64,000 nucleotides of DNA, taken from the NCBI RefSeq assembly GCF_040802235.1, contig NC_133166.1, positions 115,768,991 to 115,832,990 on the forward strand, written 5' to 3'. The DNA comes from Manis javanica (taxonomy: Eukaryota > Chordata > Mammalia > Pholidota > Manidae). The notes under the pieces were generated by a model. It saw only the letters and a program-made list of their open reading frames with translations, was not told where the DNA came from and searched no databases. The position numbers and the translations under genes were made by a program. Numbering within the stretch: the first letter of the stretch is position 1; each line of letters opens with the position of its first letter. Below are positions 17,517 to 35,019 of this stretch, piece after piece.

Positions 17517-18108
17517 TGGGGCCAAGTTGGGGGAGACCACCCTCTTCACCCCTTGCTAGGAATGCATCTTCCTGTCTTCCTCCTCCTTGTCCCAAGGAGG
17601 ACAAGCCCCTCAGCTCCGAGGACTAGGTCAGTCGGGAACGGCCTGCATCTTTGATCCCTTGAACTCCTGCCCTCTGTTCAGAGCTGACTCAAGTCCCAAC
17701 TGGCTAGAGGCTCTGGCTCCTGAGGGCCAGCCCCTCAGCATCTCTCTTTGCTGCTGCTTCCTTCTGCCCTCCAGGACTGAAGGCTGGGTGCAGATACCCA
17801 GGAGGAGAGCCTTTCTTGGCCTCCTCATCCTCAGCCAATCCTCCCCTTCTCTTCCTCCCTCACAAGTGAGAAAGCTTAGTGCTTCCAGTCCCTCTCCCTG
17901 GGGCCTTCACAATCCAGGGGGCAGAGGCCCTGCAGGCATGAGCATACCAATTTGTTGGGGGCAGGTGAATGTACCCACTCATCCCCTGGCAGAGAGCAGG
18001 GATGTCAGGGCCATGGACAAGGGGCCCGCCCTTCCCTGCCACCTCACAGCCTGCACCACCTACCTTCCTCCCTTTGTTACCTTGTCACATGCCTGCTCCT
18101 GACATTTG

Positions 18109-18114
18109 AATAAA
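18109..18114 (+). terminator. C11orf68: C11orf68 polyadenylation signal
   Basis: AATAAA about 590 bases after the stop codon, with a GT/T-rich stretch just downstream ('gggtctttgtcttgagtgtt'). Confidence 0.8.
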
Positions 18115-18629
18115 ACCCAGCTTGGGTCTTTGTCTTGAGTGTTTTTTAAAATACTGTGTTGGTGGTTACCTGCTCTGGTTGCTGGAGAGAGGTCGGGCCA
18201 GGAGAGACTGCCTCTCTGCCTTAACTGGGCCCCCACTAACTGCCCCCAGTAATAAGATAAGCTTCACTGCCAAGGCTGGGAACCTGTCTGAGAGCTTCTG
18301 CAAATCCAGCCCTGCTTCTCCATCCCAAGAAGCAGACCCAGTTTCTCAGTGATTACCCATAAGTCTGAGAGCTTGGCCCAGCAAAGTCTGAGGGGCCACT
18401 ACTAGCCCACAGGGTGTATTTTTGCCTGCTAGGGAAAGGTACCCTCCTGGGCCTTGAAGTTCTAGGTCAGAGCAGAGTCTGATGAGCAAAGAATGGTCTG
18501 AATTTCAATACCCTAGGCTGGACATCCTTGTGCAGTGAGCACCCTGCACAACCATAAAGCCAACCTGAAAGACCTCATGTTTATACTCATCTTCCCTCCC
18601 ACCCCCGACAGGCACGGGGGCCAGTGGGC

Positions 18630-18745
18630 AGTATGCAGAGCGCCTCCGTATGCATTATTTAATTTTCACAACTTGTTTAGAAGATAATGGCCCTGTTAGG
18701 TGGTCCTGGAAATTGAGGCCAAGAGGGGAACAGAGTTCCCTCAGG
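18630..18745 (+). repeat. MIR-like fragment
   Basis: Has 'tgcattatttaattttcaca' followed by 'aattgaggccaagaggggaa', resembling an MIR 3' half. Confidence 0.5.
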
Positions 18746-19379
18746 AGCTGGGGTCAGTAGGCCCCAGCTGGGTCTTTGCACCCTAAACCCTGCCTCCTCA
18801 GGCAGAGCGTGTCCCTGGCCTCACCCCACAGTGAGTTCTTCCAGTCCGTAAGGCACAGTCACTCACGTGGTCTTGTTGGGCTGCGGCTGCTGTAGCCTGG
18901 GAGCCTGGCTGCACATGCCCCGGGCCCTGTGCCTGGCCCTGGCCTTGGTTGGTGGCCAAGCTGTCTGGCAGGGAGTCCCCTGGGCCGCTGCTCTCGTGCC
19001 GTGCCGGAGCTGACTCAGCCTCCAGCAGCCTCACCAAATTGGAATTTGGAGCAGGGAGCGGAGATGCCACTGGGCTGACTGGGTGGAAGTGGGTGAGTCA
19101 TGAGATGCTGGCTCAGCCCCCTCCCCAGCTTCCTCCCCACCCTGAGCTTCCCCAGGACTGAGTCCCCCTCACCGCAGGACAGCTGTGGGAAGTCCCAGCG
19201 CTGGGTGGTCTCTTGAGTTGGAGCCTGGTGTCCTGCCTGCCTCACACAGTCAGGGCTTTGTACATGACCAAAGTGGGCCAAGGCTTGAGGGGATCTTGGC
19301 CAGGCCCTCGTGGGTCTCAGAAAGATGCCCAAATGGTATGAACAGCACCTGGTTCTCCTATAACTGGGCATTTCATATA

Positions 19380-19900
19380 CTCATCCCCCTTCTCCAGCCA
19401 CTGCCTTGGTACCATTCGCTCCACAACCCCCATTTCCCCGCGCCGCCAGCTCCCCTGCACAGCTGCCCACGCTGCCCACGTCCCTCTCCTCAGAGCCTTT
19501 GTGTGGCTCTCCACAGCCTGCAGCATAGAGTCCACTCTCCCAAGCCAGCTCTGGCCTTGCCGCCCCTACACTGACAAGCCCTGGCCTCCTTCAGGCTCCC
19601 CTCTCTTTCCCCATGCTCACCCCACTGGAGACGACTGGCACTTCTGTCCCCTGCTGGCATGCAGTCATGGGCATCAGGCTGTTCCTTCTGCTTGAACACC
19701 TGCTGCTCAGCAAGGATCAGGAGGTCACTTACGTTATCACTTGATTGATGTCTGTCTCTTCCTGGTCCTTAAGCCACATGCCCAGACTGTGGGCTCAGTG
19801 AAGGCAGGAACAATGTCTAAATCTCAGCCCTGTCCTCAGAGCCTAGCAGAGTGCGTGGCCAAGCAACCTCTCCACAAAGTTTTAGTTACTTGGTTGAATA
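19380..19900 (+). repeat. L2 LINE 3' region
   Basis: Typical L2 tail text: 'ctcagagcctttgtgtggct', 'ctgtgggctcagtgaaggca' (the conserved 'ctcc-gagggcaggaac' type block) and 'agcctagcagagtgcgtggc'. Confidence 0.6.
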
Positions 19901-19969
19901 CATAGTGACGCAGATCTAGCCCCTGCCAATCCCTCCAGCCTCATCTCTCCTCCACTTCCTGCCTTACCC

Positions 19970-20290
19970 TTCCTATTCCAGACCCCTGAGCTGCCTATGG
20001 GCTTCTTGCACACGTTGGCCCGTCTCACTCCGGTGGCTTTGCTCACACTGTTGCCTCCGCTTGGCATGCCTGATCCTTGCCTGCTTCCCTGGCCGACTCC
20101 GCATCTCAGACCAACAGTGTGTCCTCTCGGGTTTCTCCTCCTCCATCTACACCCGAGACCTCCACAACACCTAACCACCTGTGGCTCTCCTCTGTGTCTG
20201 GGGTCTCGCTAGGACAACGGCTATGCCCTCAGCACCAGTGTAGGACCTGGCCCAGAGCAAGTGTCAAATAAACGTTATTGAACAAGTAAG
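19970..20290 (+). repeat. L2 LINE 3' region, second copy
   Basis: Contains 'gcttggcatgcctgatcctt' and ends with 'caagtgtcaaataaacgtta', the L2 terminal pattern. Confidence 0.6.
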
Positions 20291-20339
20291 TGATACAGTG
20301 AAAGACACTCCCTGTCTCTGGCCCTGTTCCCTCATTCTG

Positions 20340-20525
20340 CTCACAGAAAGAGCCAGGCACCGTGCTGTTTACCTACAGCATCTTATCTAAACAACACCTG
20401 GCTCTATTATTATTGCCACTTTGCAGAAGAAGAAACTTAGGGCCACAGAGATTCAGTAATTGGTTCAAGGTTACAAAGCTGTAAGTGGCAAAGCTGAGAT
20501 TTGAATCTGGGTCATCCAACAACAG
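20340..20525 (+). repeat. MIR SINE
   Basis: Shows 'attattgccactttgcagaa', 'gttacaaagctgtaagtggc' and 'agctgagatttgaatctggg'. Confidence 0.75.
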
Positions 20526-21479
20526 GGCACCTGATGCGTGTGTGCTCCCACTGTAAGAAAGTACTGTTGGGGTTGGGGGCCATAAAGGTAAGTAAGACCC
20601 AGCAAGGGCTTAGTCTGATTTGTAAAGCACACAAGTTGGGTCCTCAGAACTGCCTGGGAGAGAGGCTAGACCAAACTGAGATACCCATTTTACCGCTAGA
20701 AACGAGCCCAGAGGGTAGAGTGACTAAGCCTACCTGGCCAGGAGGGGTGTCCAGGGGCTAGGGCAGAAGCTGCTCCCCTGTTGGTCCCAGGGCTCCCCGA
20801 GAGCCACCCCTCAGGCTGCAGGAATTCTGCCCTGTTTGAAATAGAGAAGTGGCCCAGGTCTAGGGTGGGCTAGGCTAGGTAAATCTGGACAAGCCCGTGC
20901 TCTGCTCTCTTATATAAAACCACGGGAGGGATGACTGGGCCCAGGGAGAGTGGACCTTCCCATCTCCTCCCACCCAGGCGCGCTGCAAACCCCCAAGCCC
21001 CAGCAGGGATGCTCGAGAGGAGCTGGCCAGAGATGGGGAGAATGCGCCTGACCCTCCATTCCAGCTGGGGCTGGGGGCTGAATCTGGGAGCTCAGCAAAC
21101 AGCTGAGTCAGGAGAAAGCTTGAGCCAGGCTTTGGCAAGGTTTGGGGGATTTTCCCAGCAGGGCAACTGCGCCCCACTCCCGCCCTCTGGGAGAGGCCCT
21201 GGCAGGGATGAGGCTTGGGTCACACAGCTGATTCATCCAGGAGGGAAACTCCCCGCTTCTCTGACGCGCATCCCCCAGACACTGAGGGGTAACCTGAGGG
21301 CATCCAGCCCAGAAACCCACTGAACCCATCTTGCCCTGATTACTGGCCTCCCAGCAGGGCATGAGAAACCCCCAGGCTGGACAGAAGGACAGGCCGGGAA
21401 GGGTGGCAGAGCACTGGGAGCAGCGTCCCACGGAATAACACCAGAGACTGGACCCCGAGCGGCTGCTGGACAAGTAGCG

Positions 21480-21695
21480 CTTCTAGCATCCTCCCCACAC
21501 CCATTTTTTAGATGAGAACATTGAGGCTCAGACAGGAAGAGCAATGGGCAAACAGACTACCCTGCACTAGGCGCTACTTTCTAGGCAGTTTGCATGAACT
21601 CATTTTTTTTCTTACAGCCCTCATTTTCCTGAGGAGAAAACTGCAGCAGAAAGCGGTTAAGTAACTTGGTCACGGTCAAGGCTAGAAAATGCTCT
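21480..21695 (+). repeat. MIR SINE
   Basis: Contains 'tttagatgagaacattgagg' and 'actcattttttttcttacag', then 'ctgaggagaaaactgcagca'. Probably two overlapping MIR pieces. Confidence 0.6.
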
Positions 21696-22529
21696 GTCAG
21701 CCTCCACAACCCCCAAGAGCGCTGTGTGCACCCCTGAGCAGCTCAGTCCCCTGGAAACCCTAGGCAACAGACCTGTCAGCACCGCTCCCTGGCTCCTCCC
21801 AGGCTAAAGGAGAAAGCTGGCTTCTGCAGACAAAAAAGATCGGTCAAACCCACAGAGGCCAGGAGAGGGCAGCGAAGCACTCCCGCCAAAATCCTCCCCT
21901 CTGAAGCTTTGACTCCTTTCCAAACCCCAGTCCTTTCCTCCCGAGTCACAGCCTCCTTTCCTGTCTGCCGGCCCCCCTCTGCGACACCACACGTTCATGT
22001 GTGCACACAGCGCGGACGTGCACACCTCAGGGAGGGAACTGCCGGGTGTTGAAGAGCTGAGCTGTGGCTCTAAGAGGCGTGACCAAGGTCCCCGCGCAGG
22101 CAAGCTCTATCCCATGTGGTTCTCATTCACAGACTGCATGACTCACCCCCTCGCCCCCCATGACTCAATTTACACGGGTGCCCAGAGGTCCTCCCAGCGA
22201 GGGTGGGGCAGGTTACTGGCCCAGCCCAAGCCCGCCAGCCTTTCATCCCAGGATGAGCATTTCATCCCACTCCTGGCCCAGAGCAGGAGCTGGCACCCAG
22301 GAGCCCAGGGCTGGGGGAAAGCCTCAGGTCTGGGAGGGTAGGGAGAGCCAGAGAACTGATTGACGGGCCCCAGCTGCCCTAGGCCTGGGTCTGCGGGAAG
22401 CAGAGGCGGCTCCAAGAAACCCAAGAGGCCAGGCAGAGAGGCAGAGCCGACCTGGGTACCAACAGCACAGCCCTTGCGTCCCTCCATTCAAAGGAAATGG
22501 CCCAGACGGCACAAAGCTAACATTGACAA

Positions 22530-22760
22530 AATCATCACTCACATGTATTGATTTCCTGTGCCTGTCAAACGCTAGGTGCCATCCATGCCTTATCTCATTT
22601 ACTCCCCCAATAGTCCTGAAAAGCAGGTACAACCATTGTCATCTTCTTTGTACAAAGGAGGAAACTGAGGCATAGAGAAGTTAAGAGAATGGCCCAGGTC
22701 AGGCCCGCAGGAAGTGACTGAGCTGACAGGCCATCTGGCTTCAGAACTCATGTTGTTGTC
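22530..22760 (+). repeat. MIR SINE
   Basis: Contains 'cttatctcatttactccccc', 'aggaggaaactgaggcatag' and a following 'gaagtgactgagctgacagg'. Confidence 0.75.
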
Positions 22761-23379
22761 CCCTACCGCCTCCCTGAACTGTGCAGGCTGGAGCAGGGAC
22801 GAGGGGCCCAATGCATGCCTGCCCCACCCCCAGCGGATCTCCACTGAAACCTCCGGTTTTAGGGATTGCAGTATGTAACCACTAATACCAGAGGGGGAAA
22901 CTGGGGCTTCCAGAGGGAAAGGGACTGGCCTGAGGTCGCATAACCAATCAGAGATGTGGCCAGGCCTGGGATCATGCCTTTGATGCTGTCCTGGATGCTG
23001 GAGAGGTGACCGTGGGGGTGAGGGAACCTCACGGAAGCTGTGGGGAGGTGGGCGTCCTGCTCTCTTGGCCTGCTACTGACTCCCTAGGGGTAGCGCTTCA
23101 GCCCAGCTCTTTTCCCTGGAGCCTCATGGTCCTCATCTGCCTCACAGGGACAGGACTGTCATCACAGCAGGGTGGCATGAGGCTCAAAGGAGGGCAAAGA
23201 AACAGGCACTGTAGGTGCTCAGCTGGCACCTGTGTCATGTCTAGGCCTTGGAAATAGCAGCCCAGCTCCCCTCCCACCCCATCCCCTTCTGCAGCCCAGG
23301 CCCTTTCAAGCGACTCCCTCTGAGCTCGAGGGCCTGGATGGCCCACAAGACCTTCCCACAGGGACTCAGCCCCCTGCCA

Positions 23380-23850
23380 CACACATATACCCCAGCCTCA
23401 GGAAACTGAGTGCAGGTCACTTTCCTGCAAACACCACTCAGGTGTCCCCTTGTCTCCCAGCCCAAGTTAAGCTCCTCAGCCTTGCATTCAAGGGCCCTTG
23501 GCTTGGGCCCTTCCAGCACACAATCCCAACACACATTCCACCACATACCCTAGACTGCAGGGACCCCAAGCCTCCCCCCACCACCCCGGCCTTTGTGCTC
23601 ACTGACTCCATTTCAAGCAACGTGTCCCCCAATGTCAAACACTCCTCTCCCAAGAAGCCTGCCCTGCACCAAGTGGGAAAGGGTACTTCCCTGCTGAGGG
23701 CTCCTTGCCCACCCCCCATACCCAGCACTATCTACCTTCTGCCAGGACTGTTTTCCTCCAGGTCTGATCACCTCTTTGGGCTGTAAGTGCTTTGGGATTA
23801 AGACCAAGCCTTTAACCATCCCTACATCCCCCACTGCTGGCTCTATGCAA
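23380..23850 (+). repeat. L2-like fragment
   Basis: Pyrimidine-rich plus-strand text such as 'cttgcattcaagggcccttg' and 'tgtaagtgctttgggattaa' fits diverged L2. Confidence 0.45.
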
Positions 23851-23851
23851 C

Positions 23852-24262
23852 TTTTTTTAAATTAAAGTATCATTGATATACAATCTTACGATGGCTCACA
23901 TAAACAACACAGTGGTTTCAACATTCACCCATGTCATCAAGTCCTCACCCCTCTATTGCGGTCACTGTCTTATCAATGTAGTAAGGTGTTATAGAGTCAT
24001 TAATTGTCTTCTCCATGCTGTACTGCCTTCCCTGTGACCTACCTATATGTGATTACGAATTATAGTGCCCCTTAACCCCCTTCTCCCTCCCCAACGCCTT
24101 CCCTTTGGTAAACACTAGTCCCTTCTTGGAGTCTGTGAGTCTGCTGCTATTTTGCTCCTTCAGTTTTGCTTTGTTGTTATGCTCCACAAATGAATGAAAT
24201 CATTTGGAATTTGTCTTTCTCCACCTGGCTTATTTCACTGAGCATAATACCCTCTATGCCAC
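23852..24262 (-). mobile_element. L1 3' UTR, minus strand
   Basis: Begins at a T-rich end (minus-strand poly-A) and reads 'agtatcattgatatacaatc' through 'ttatttcactgagcataata', the reverse of the common 'tattatgctcagtgaaataa' L1 block. It interrupts plus-strand L1 sequence to its right. It looks less diverged than the neighbouring L1 pieces. Confidence 0.7.
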
Positions 24263-24695
24263 TTTTAATTCAGTTAATTTAGGAGAATGGGTAACAAAAC
24301 TAACTAGCCATCATGTAATGGAATGGGACTCAGCAACCAAAAGGAGTGAACTACAGCCACACACAGCCTGGATGAATCTCACAGACATAATGGTGAGAGA
24401 CAGAAGCCAGAACCAAACGGGCACACACAGTATGACTCCACCGATGTGAAATTCTAGGAGACAGAGCTGATCTATGGCAGTGGAACTGAAATAAGTGATC
24501 TCTGAGCTAAAGGATTGACTGCAAAGGGGCAGGAGAGAACTTTCTATGCAGATGGAAATGTTATGCATCTTGACTGGAATGTGCTTACAACAGATGTGTA
24601 CAACAGCCAAAAATATGACCAGGACATTCAAAAAGCTGAATTTTGTTGAACGTAAAATATACCTCAATGAAGCAGATTTTTTTTTTTAATGGGGC
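24263..24695 (+). mobile_element. L1 3' end fragment
   Basis: Contains the 'gaatggtaatggaatgggac'-type block, 'acacagtatgactccaccga' (L1 3' UTR) and 'gaacgtaaaatatacctcaa', closing in an A/T-rich end. Confidence 0.6.
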
Positions 24696-24699
24696 AAAT

Positions 24700-25195
24700 A
24701 CATATAGCCAGTGGAAGTATTTCCAAGATACAAGAAAACCAGCTATCTTCTGGGCAAAAAGATCCTCAAGAGACTGGTTACAGTAGTCTTATTCATAATA
24801 TCCCCAAACTGGAGGAGCCTCCAATATCATCAGCAGGAGAAGCGACAGAGTGATTGCAGGATATTCTTGCAATAGAAAAGAACAAGCTACTTACTACTTC
24901 ACACAGTGGTGTAGACGAACCTCTCAGACATTAAATAAGAGAAGCCAGACCCAAGAGAGTACATGCTGTATGGTTCCATTTACATGAAGTTCAAGAACAT
25001 GCAAAACTAATATTTGATAATAGAAGTCAGAAGAGTGACTGACTACCTGTGGGTGGGGGTTGATGACTGGGAGGGAGCACGAGGGGCTTCTGAGCTGCTG
25101 CTGATCAGGGTGGTAGCTACATGGCCTTACATTCGTGTAAGGAGATATTGAGCTGAACATGATGGATGAGTGCTCTTTGCTGCATGTATGATAAA
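24700..25195 (+). mobile_element. Second L1 3' end fragment
   Basis: Repeats the same architecture: 'cataatatccccaaactgga', 'gtatggttccatttacatga', 'ggggttgatgactgggaggg' and 'atgataaacctcaatgtcat'. This marks an independent insertion or an old duplication of the previous piece. Confidence 0.55.
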
Positions 25196-26415
25196 CCTCA
25201 ATGTCATTAACAACCTAAATATAAGAACCAAAACTATAAATCTATTAAACTGTTAGAAGAAAACATGTTTTCTTGAGGTAAATGTTCATAGCCTTGAATT
25301 TGGCAATGGATTCTTAGATTTGACACTGGAAGCATCAAAAAAAAAGATGAACTGGATTTCATAAAATTTTTAAAAACTTTTATGCAGCAAAGGACATTTA
25401 AAAAAATTTGAAAAGACAACCTACAAAATGGGAGAAAATACCTGCAAATCATATATCTGATAACAGTTTGGTAGCCAGAATATACAAAGAACTTATATAA
25501 TTCAAACAACAACATTTAAAGAAAAATATTTAAAAATGGACAGAGGACTTGACAAACAGAGGACTAGACATTTGTCCAAAAATATATACAGTGGCCAATA
25601 AGCACATGAAAAGATGTTCATTGATCATTAAGGAACATGACTGGCTATTAAAGAAATGCAAATCGAAACACAGTGAGATACCATTTCACACCCTCTAGGA
25701 TGTCTTTCATTTTTAAAATGGAAAATAGTAAATGCTAGCAAGGATGTGGAGAAACTAGAACCCTCATACATTGTTGGTAGGAAGGTAAAAGGGTAAACAC
25801 TTTGTAAATAATCTGGCAATTCCTCACAAGTTTAAGCAGAGGGTTGCCATATGACCCAGCAATTCTACTCTTAGGTACATACCCAAGATAAATAGAAAAA
25901 TATGTCTACATAAAAAGTTGTACACAAATGTCCATAACAGCATTATTCACAATAGCCAAAAAGTAAAAACAATCCAATGTCCATCAACTTTTGAGTAAAT
26001 AAATTGTGGTATGTCCATACAATGGAATATTATTCAGCCATAAAAGAAACAAAGTCCTGACACATGCTACAACATGGATGAGCTTGGAAAACATTATGCT
26101 AAGTGAAAGAAATCAGACATGACAGGTCACAGAGTTTATGATTCCATTTATATGGAGTGTCCAGAAAAGGCAAATGCATATAGACAGAAAGAAAACTAGT
26201 GGTTACTCAGAGAGAGAAGGAGAGGGGAATTGCGAGTGATTACTGAACGGGTATGGGGTGATTTTCTGGAATGACAATAAAAGTTTTGAAACTGGAGTAA
26301 AGTGGTGGTTGCACAACATTGTGAATGCACAAAATCCATTGAAGTGTACACTTTAAAATGGTTAATTGCATGTTATATGAATTTCACCTCAATTTAAAAA
26401 ATAAACCTTAATTTC
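25195..26415 (+). mobile_element. L1 LINE, ORF2 3' part and 3' UTR
   Basis: Contains 'ctacaaaatgggagaaaata', 'agaaatgcaaatcgaaacac', 'gacccagcaattctactctt', 'caatggaatattattcagcc' and 'tggttaattgcatgttatat'. Together these are the standard order of the last 1.2 kb of an old L1. Many stops, non-coding. Confidence 0.8.
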
Positions 26416-26815
26416 AAAAGTGAATGGGAACTGAAAAACAAACATTACCTCCAATACCCTGATGGTACTGGCAGAACCTACTAGTGCAAAGCATACTCAT
26501 CCACTGACCCCTCAAGCCTCACTGCAGCCCAAGGAATATGGGTTCTCTGGGGCTCCAAAAAGGAAAGTGACTGGTCCAGGTTCAAATGCCAAGGGACAGC
26601 GCCTGGGTCTCCCAGCCTCCTGCAATCAGTGGTCCCCTGGGATTCTTGCCTGGCCTCCCTGGGTGGGAGCTGGTGAGGTCAGGGGCCAGGAACGTTTCTG
26701 CAGCCACGAGGCGGGAGTCAGTGACTGAGGAGCTTGGAATGTTGCTGCCTCTGAAAGGACCTCCTTGTGGCTCCACCGACGGTTAGAGCAGCAACGGACT
26801 TTCAGAGTCATGTAA

Positions 26816-26816
<1 letters not shown>

Positions 26817-26859
<43 letters not shown>
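26817..26859. repeat. (CA)21 microsatellite
   Basis: Nearly perfect CA run. Confidence 0.95.
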
Positions 26860-26860
<1 letters not shown>

Positions 26861-26954
26861 AATATTTCTCATTCTGCTAAACTGCTGTTGGTTTCTTTTC
26901 CTTTTAGAGAAAGACAAGGGCAAGGGAGAGACACAGGCTGGTAACCACCTTCTG

Positions 26955-27145
26955 AGTGCACAGAACCTTGCAGCTTGCAAAGCACTTTCACATTTATGAT
27001 CTCATTTGATCTTACAGCAAAATTGTGAGATCAGCAAGAGGCTCAATTCCCATTGGGACTGGGACTCAGAAGGAAGATGACCTGCCCAGGGTCACAGAGA
27101 CAGACAGTGGTAGCTCTGGGACTAGAAGCCCTGGGCCAAGCTGGC
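26955..27145 (+). repeat. MIR SINE
   Basis: Shows 'gatctcatttgatcttacag' and 'acctgcccagggtcacagag'. Confidence 0.75.
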
Positions 27146-27489
27146 CTTCTGCTTTTAAGTCCTGAGTGTACCCACAGACCCCTGGCCTTTGTTCCCAAGA
27201 AGCCCAAGACCCTGCCTCCCTGAAATCTTCCTTCCCTGAGAACGAAACTGGAGCTGATTAAATGAAGGTACCCGTGGAAAGCAGGGGAGCCCTGCTATTG
27301 TGTGGCCCTGGCAGTTCCTTACTCTCTCTGGGCCTTAGTTTCCTCATGGGTAGAAGGGGAGGAAGCAGAGGAGTTTTGTGGTGGTCTTCTCAGTGCTGAC
27401 ATTCTGCATGTGTGAAAAATGTCTGTGAGGCTTTGAGAAATCTTGCCTGGGTCTAGCCATGGAGCTTCCACAGCCCTGATGCCACAACC

Positions 27490-27625
27490 TGCTTCAGCCA
27501 CTACTTAGTGATCTTAGGCACTTCATTTAACATTTCTCAGCCTCAGTTTTCCCATCTCTAAAATGGGGGTAGTGATGGTACCTACCTCCTGGGTGTTGGC
27601 CTTTGTTAGTTGACACTTGGCACTG
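27490..27625 (+). repeat. MIR SINE
   Basis: Shows 'tcttaggcacttcatttaac', 'cagcctcagttttcccatct' and 'taaaatgggggtagtgatgg'. Confidence 0.7.
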
Positions 27626-28650
27626 CCCTCACATTCACACAGACCTTTGATATAATCTCCAAACAAGGTCGGTGACCACAGTCCTGAAAGAGCAATGACA
27701 CTAAAGAAGATGGTGGTCCTTAGACAACAGGACAGCTGTCTCCCACTGCAGGCTCTCACTGATTATAGGGGCTCTGACTTAAAACTTGTTGTAGCTTCTG
27801 AAATGATCCTGTGAATAGCACAATTATTTGTATTGAAACTGAGTAGTTCAGAACATTAACTTACTCATTGTAAGCATTTAAAATATACCACCATTTTTTT
27901 GTAACTCCGGCTTGTCATTAATTCACTTTTTAGTGTACATGATGAACTTTAAAACAATGCCAGAGGAAGGGCCTCGGGCCACAACTGTGAAGCCTTGGAC
28001 GGCAGTAGTTTGGTCCTGGCATGAATAAGCATCCAATAAATAGTAATAATCAATCACATGTATAATCCACTTTACAGTTTCGGAACCTCTTTCACATTCT
28101 TCATTCCTTCCTCCCACGCGCGGCGAGGTAGTTATGTGATTATTTTGTCCCATTTTAAGGATGCAAAAACTGAGACCAAACCAGGCGCTGAGAGGACTCT
28201 GGGGCGCGGGTCCCGGAGTGGGCGGTGCGCTCGCCCTGGGAGATCGCAGATGGGGCGGGGCGGGGCGACTCTCCGGGTGGCCTGCAGGTGCGCGGGGGAA
28301 TCCTCGGTGCCACCTGGGCGCGGCGAGGAAATTGAACCATGTATGGGCATCTACGTCAGAGGGGGCGGGGCCGCGGCTGTCGCTGGGGGATGCTCAGTCC
28401 TTCCCTTTCGCCCGTGAAAAAGGCGGCTACCGGACTGCAGGAGGCGTCGAACAGCTCTGGGAGGACTGACAGAAGGCGGCGCGTCTGGGGAGGTGGAGCC
28501 CGGGGTGACCCGTACCCCAGAGAAACGCCCGCCCCCCTCCAAAAGTGGTTCAGCCCGACAACTTTTCATTCATAAAAAGAAAAGGCTCCGTGAGGAGTGA
28601 GTCAGAACCCAGCCGCCGACGCGGACCCCACCAGCCAGCCAGCCCAGGGC

Positions 28651-33628
<4,978 letters not shown>

Positions 33629-34223
33629 GGCACCCCAAAGTCCCCTCCCTGCAGGTGCCACCCTATCCATCGTCTCCCCACCCATTGATCCAGCTGGCCT
33701 GGACCATATCCCATGCCCAGCCCCAGCAGGTTCTTCACCTTTCCACATGAGACTGAGCATATTTTGCTTCTTTCTAGAGCCTGTTTGGGGTCACCAGAGC
33801 TGCCCACTGTTTCTTTAGAGCTGATCTCTCTAGCACAATTTGCACTAAATCAGAGACAAAATATTTTCCTGTTTGTGCAAGAGAACTGGCAACCAAATGG
33901 ACTTTGTAACTCTCTAGAGGGCCTCTGGAGCCCTAACCCCCTTTAGATCACTCCTATAGTCTTCATCACCCTCTTCCTGTAAGCCACCCAACCCTACTCC
34001 CTGACAGAAGGTGATAACTCTGCTAGCCTAGAACACTAATTTACCCAGCCCCACTGCCAGCAGCATCACATGATTAAAACAGGGCATTCTGCTGGCCCCT
34101 CCTGAATGGCACAGCTCAGGAAGGTGTCAGAGGCTTCTGTGATGAGCTAGCTGACCTGCAGCCCCCAGCTCTGAGAAGACTTTAGCTCCAGGGAATTCAA
34201 GCCTCCACAGTGAAGACAGCTGC

Positions 34224-34230
34224 TATTTAT
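34224..34230 (+). promoter_or_regulatory. FOSL1: AU-rich element in FOSL1 3' UTR
   Basis: TATTTAT within a T-rich context, about 50 bases before the polyadenylation signal. This is a typical mRNA-instability element of immediate-early genes. Confidence 0.5.
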
Positions 34231-34271
34231 TTTCCTAAAGAGAATATTTTTATACAAACCTGACAAAATGG

Positions 34272-34277
34272 AATAAA
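34272..34277 (+). terminator. FOSL1: FOSL1 polyadenylation signal
   Basis: AATAAA about 640 bases after the stop codon, followed by T/G-rich sequence. Confidence 0.8.
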
Positions 34278-34915
34278 AGGCTTGAAGCTCTGGCTTGGTC
34301 TCACTGGACCCAGAAGCTAAAGAGAGAACATTTGGAGTAGGAAGCCCTAGGCTCGTCTCAGCTCCATGGACGCACTGCATGACCTTGAAAACAATTATTT
34401 GGTATTACTGGACCTCATTGTCTTATCTGATAAATGCGGCTACATCTGCTCTGCCCCATCTCCAGGACTGAGAGAAGGAATAATAGAGAGCTGCTGGGTG
34501 CGAGCCAAGAGGATCATCCTCTTCCTGCTGGGGCCAAGTGCTCCGCCGTGTTCCACAGGAGGGCGCTGTTATGCCCCGTCCAGCCTCAGGGGAGGCGGCT
34601 CAGTGGGTTCTGCGCCCCCAACACCTGCTTCCTGCCCCATTGTCTAGGACAGGAAGGAGCTGGGAAGGGAGCTGGAGCCACTTCAGGGGCCGGATTACGG
34701 CCGATCCCCGGGCCTGACGGGGGAAAACAGTGGCTTACGGTCGCACATCCCGCCACAGGAATAAGGCAATGGTGGGGGAGGGGTGTCAGTCACCTTAGTT
34801 CTTCAGTTCCTCTAGTTGGGAATGGTACCCTGTTCTCAACGTCCCCACCCTCGTCGCAACCCCGGCGAGTCCCCAACAGACGCTGCCCAGGCCACGGGCT
34901 CTGCTTCCATCGCAG

Positions 34916-34921
34916 TTTATT
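34916..34921 (-). terminator. CCDC85B: CCDC85B polyadenylation signal
   Basis: AATAAA on the minus strand about 220 bases after the CCDC85B stop. Confidence 0.75.
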
Positions 34922-35019
34922 ATCCCCCACCCAACCCCCAGCAAGTCCCTCCGCTCCAGCCTCCAGTACCCCCATTGCCCCGCCAGCGAGGGTGAGGGCC
35001 CCTTCTCAGTGCCGGGGTT

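Larger units (their letters stand above)
18120..28180. other. Intergenic region between C11orf68 and FOSL1
   Basis: No gene recognised in about 10 kb. It is filled with ancient MIR/L2 pieces (listed separately), a cluster of L1 3' ends, a CA repeat, and unique GC-rich sequence around 20700-22500. The GC-rich part has several short open frames without splice sites or family signatures. Enhancers for FOSL1 could lie here, but none can be called from sequence alone. Confidence 0.45.
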
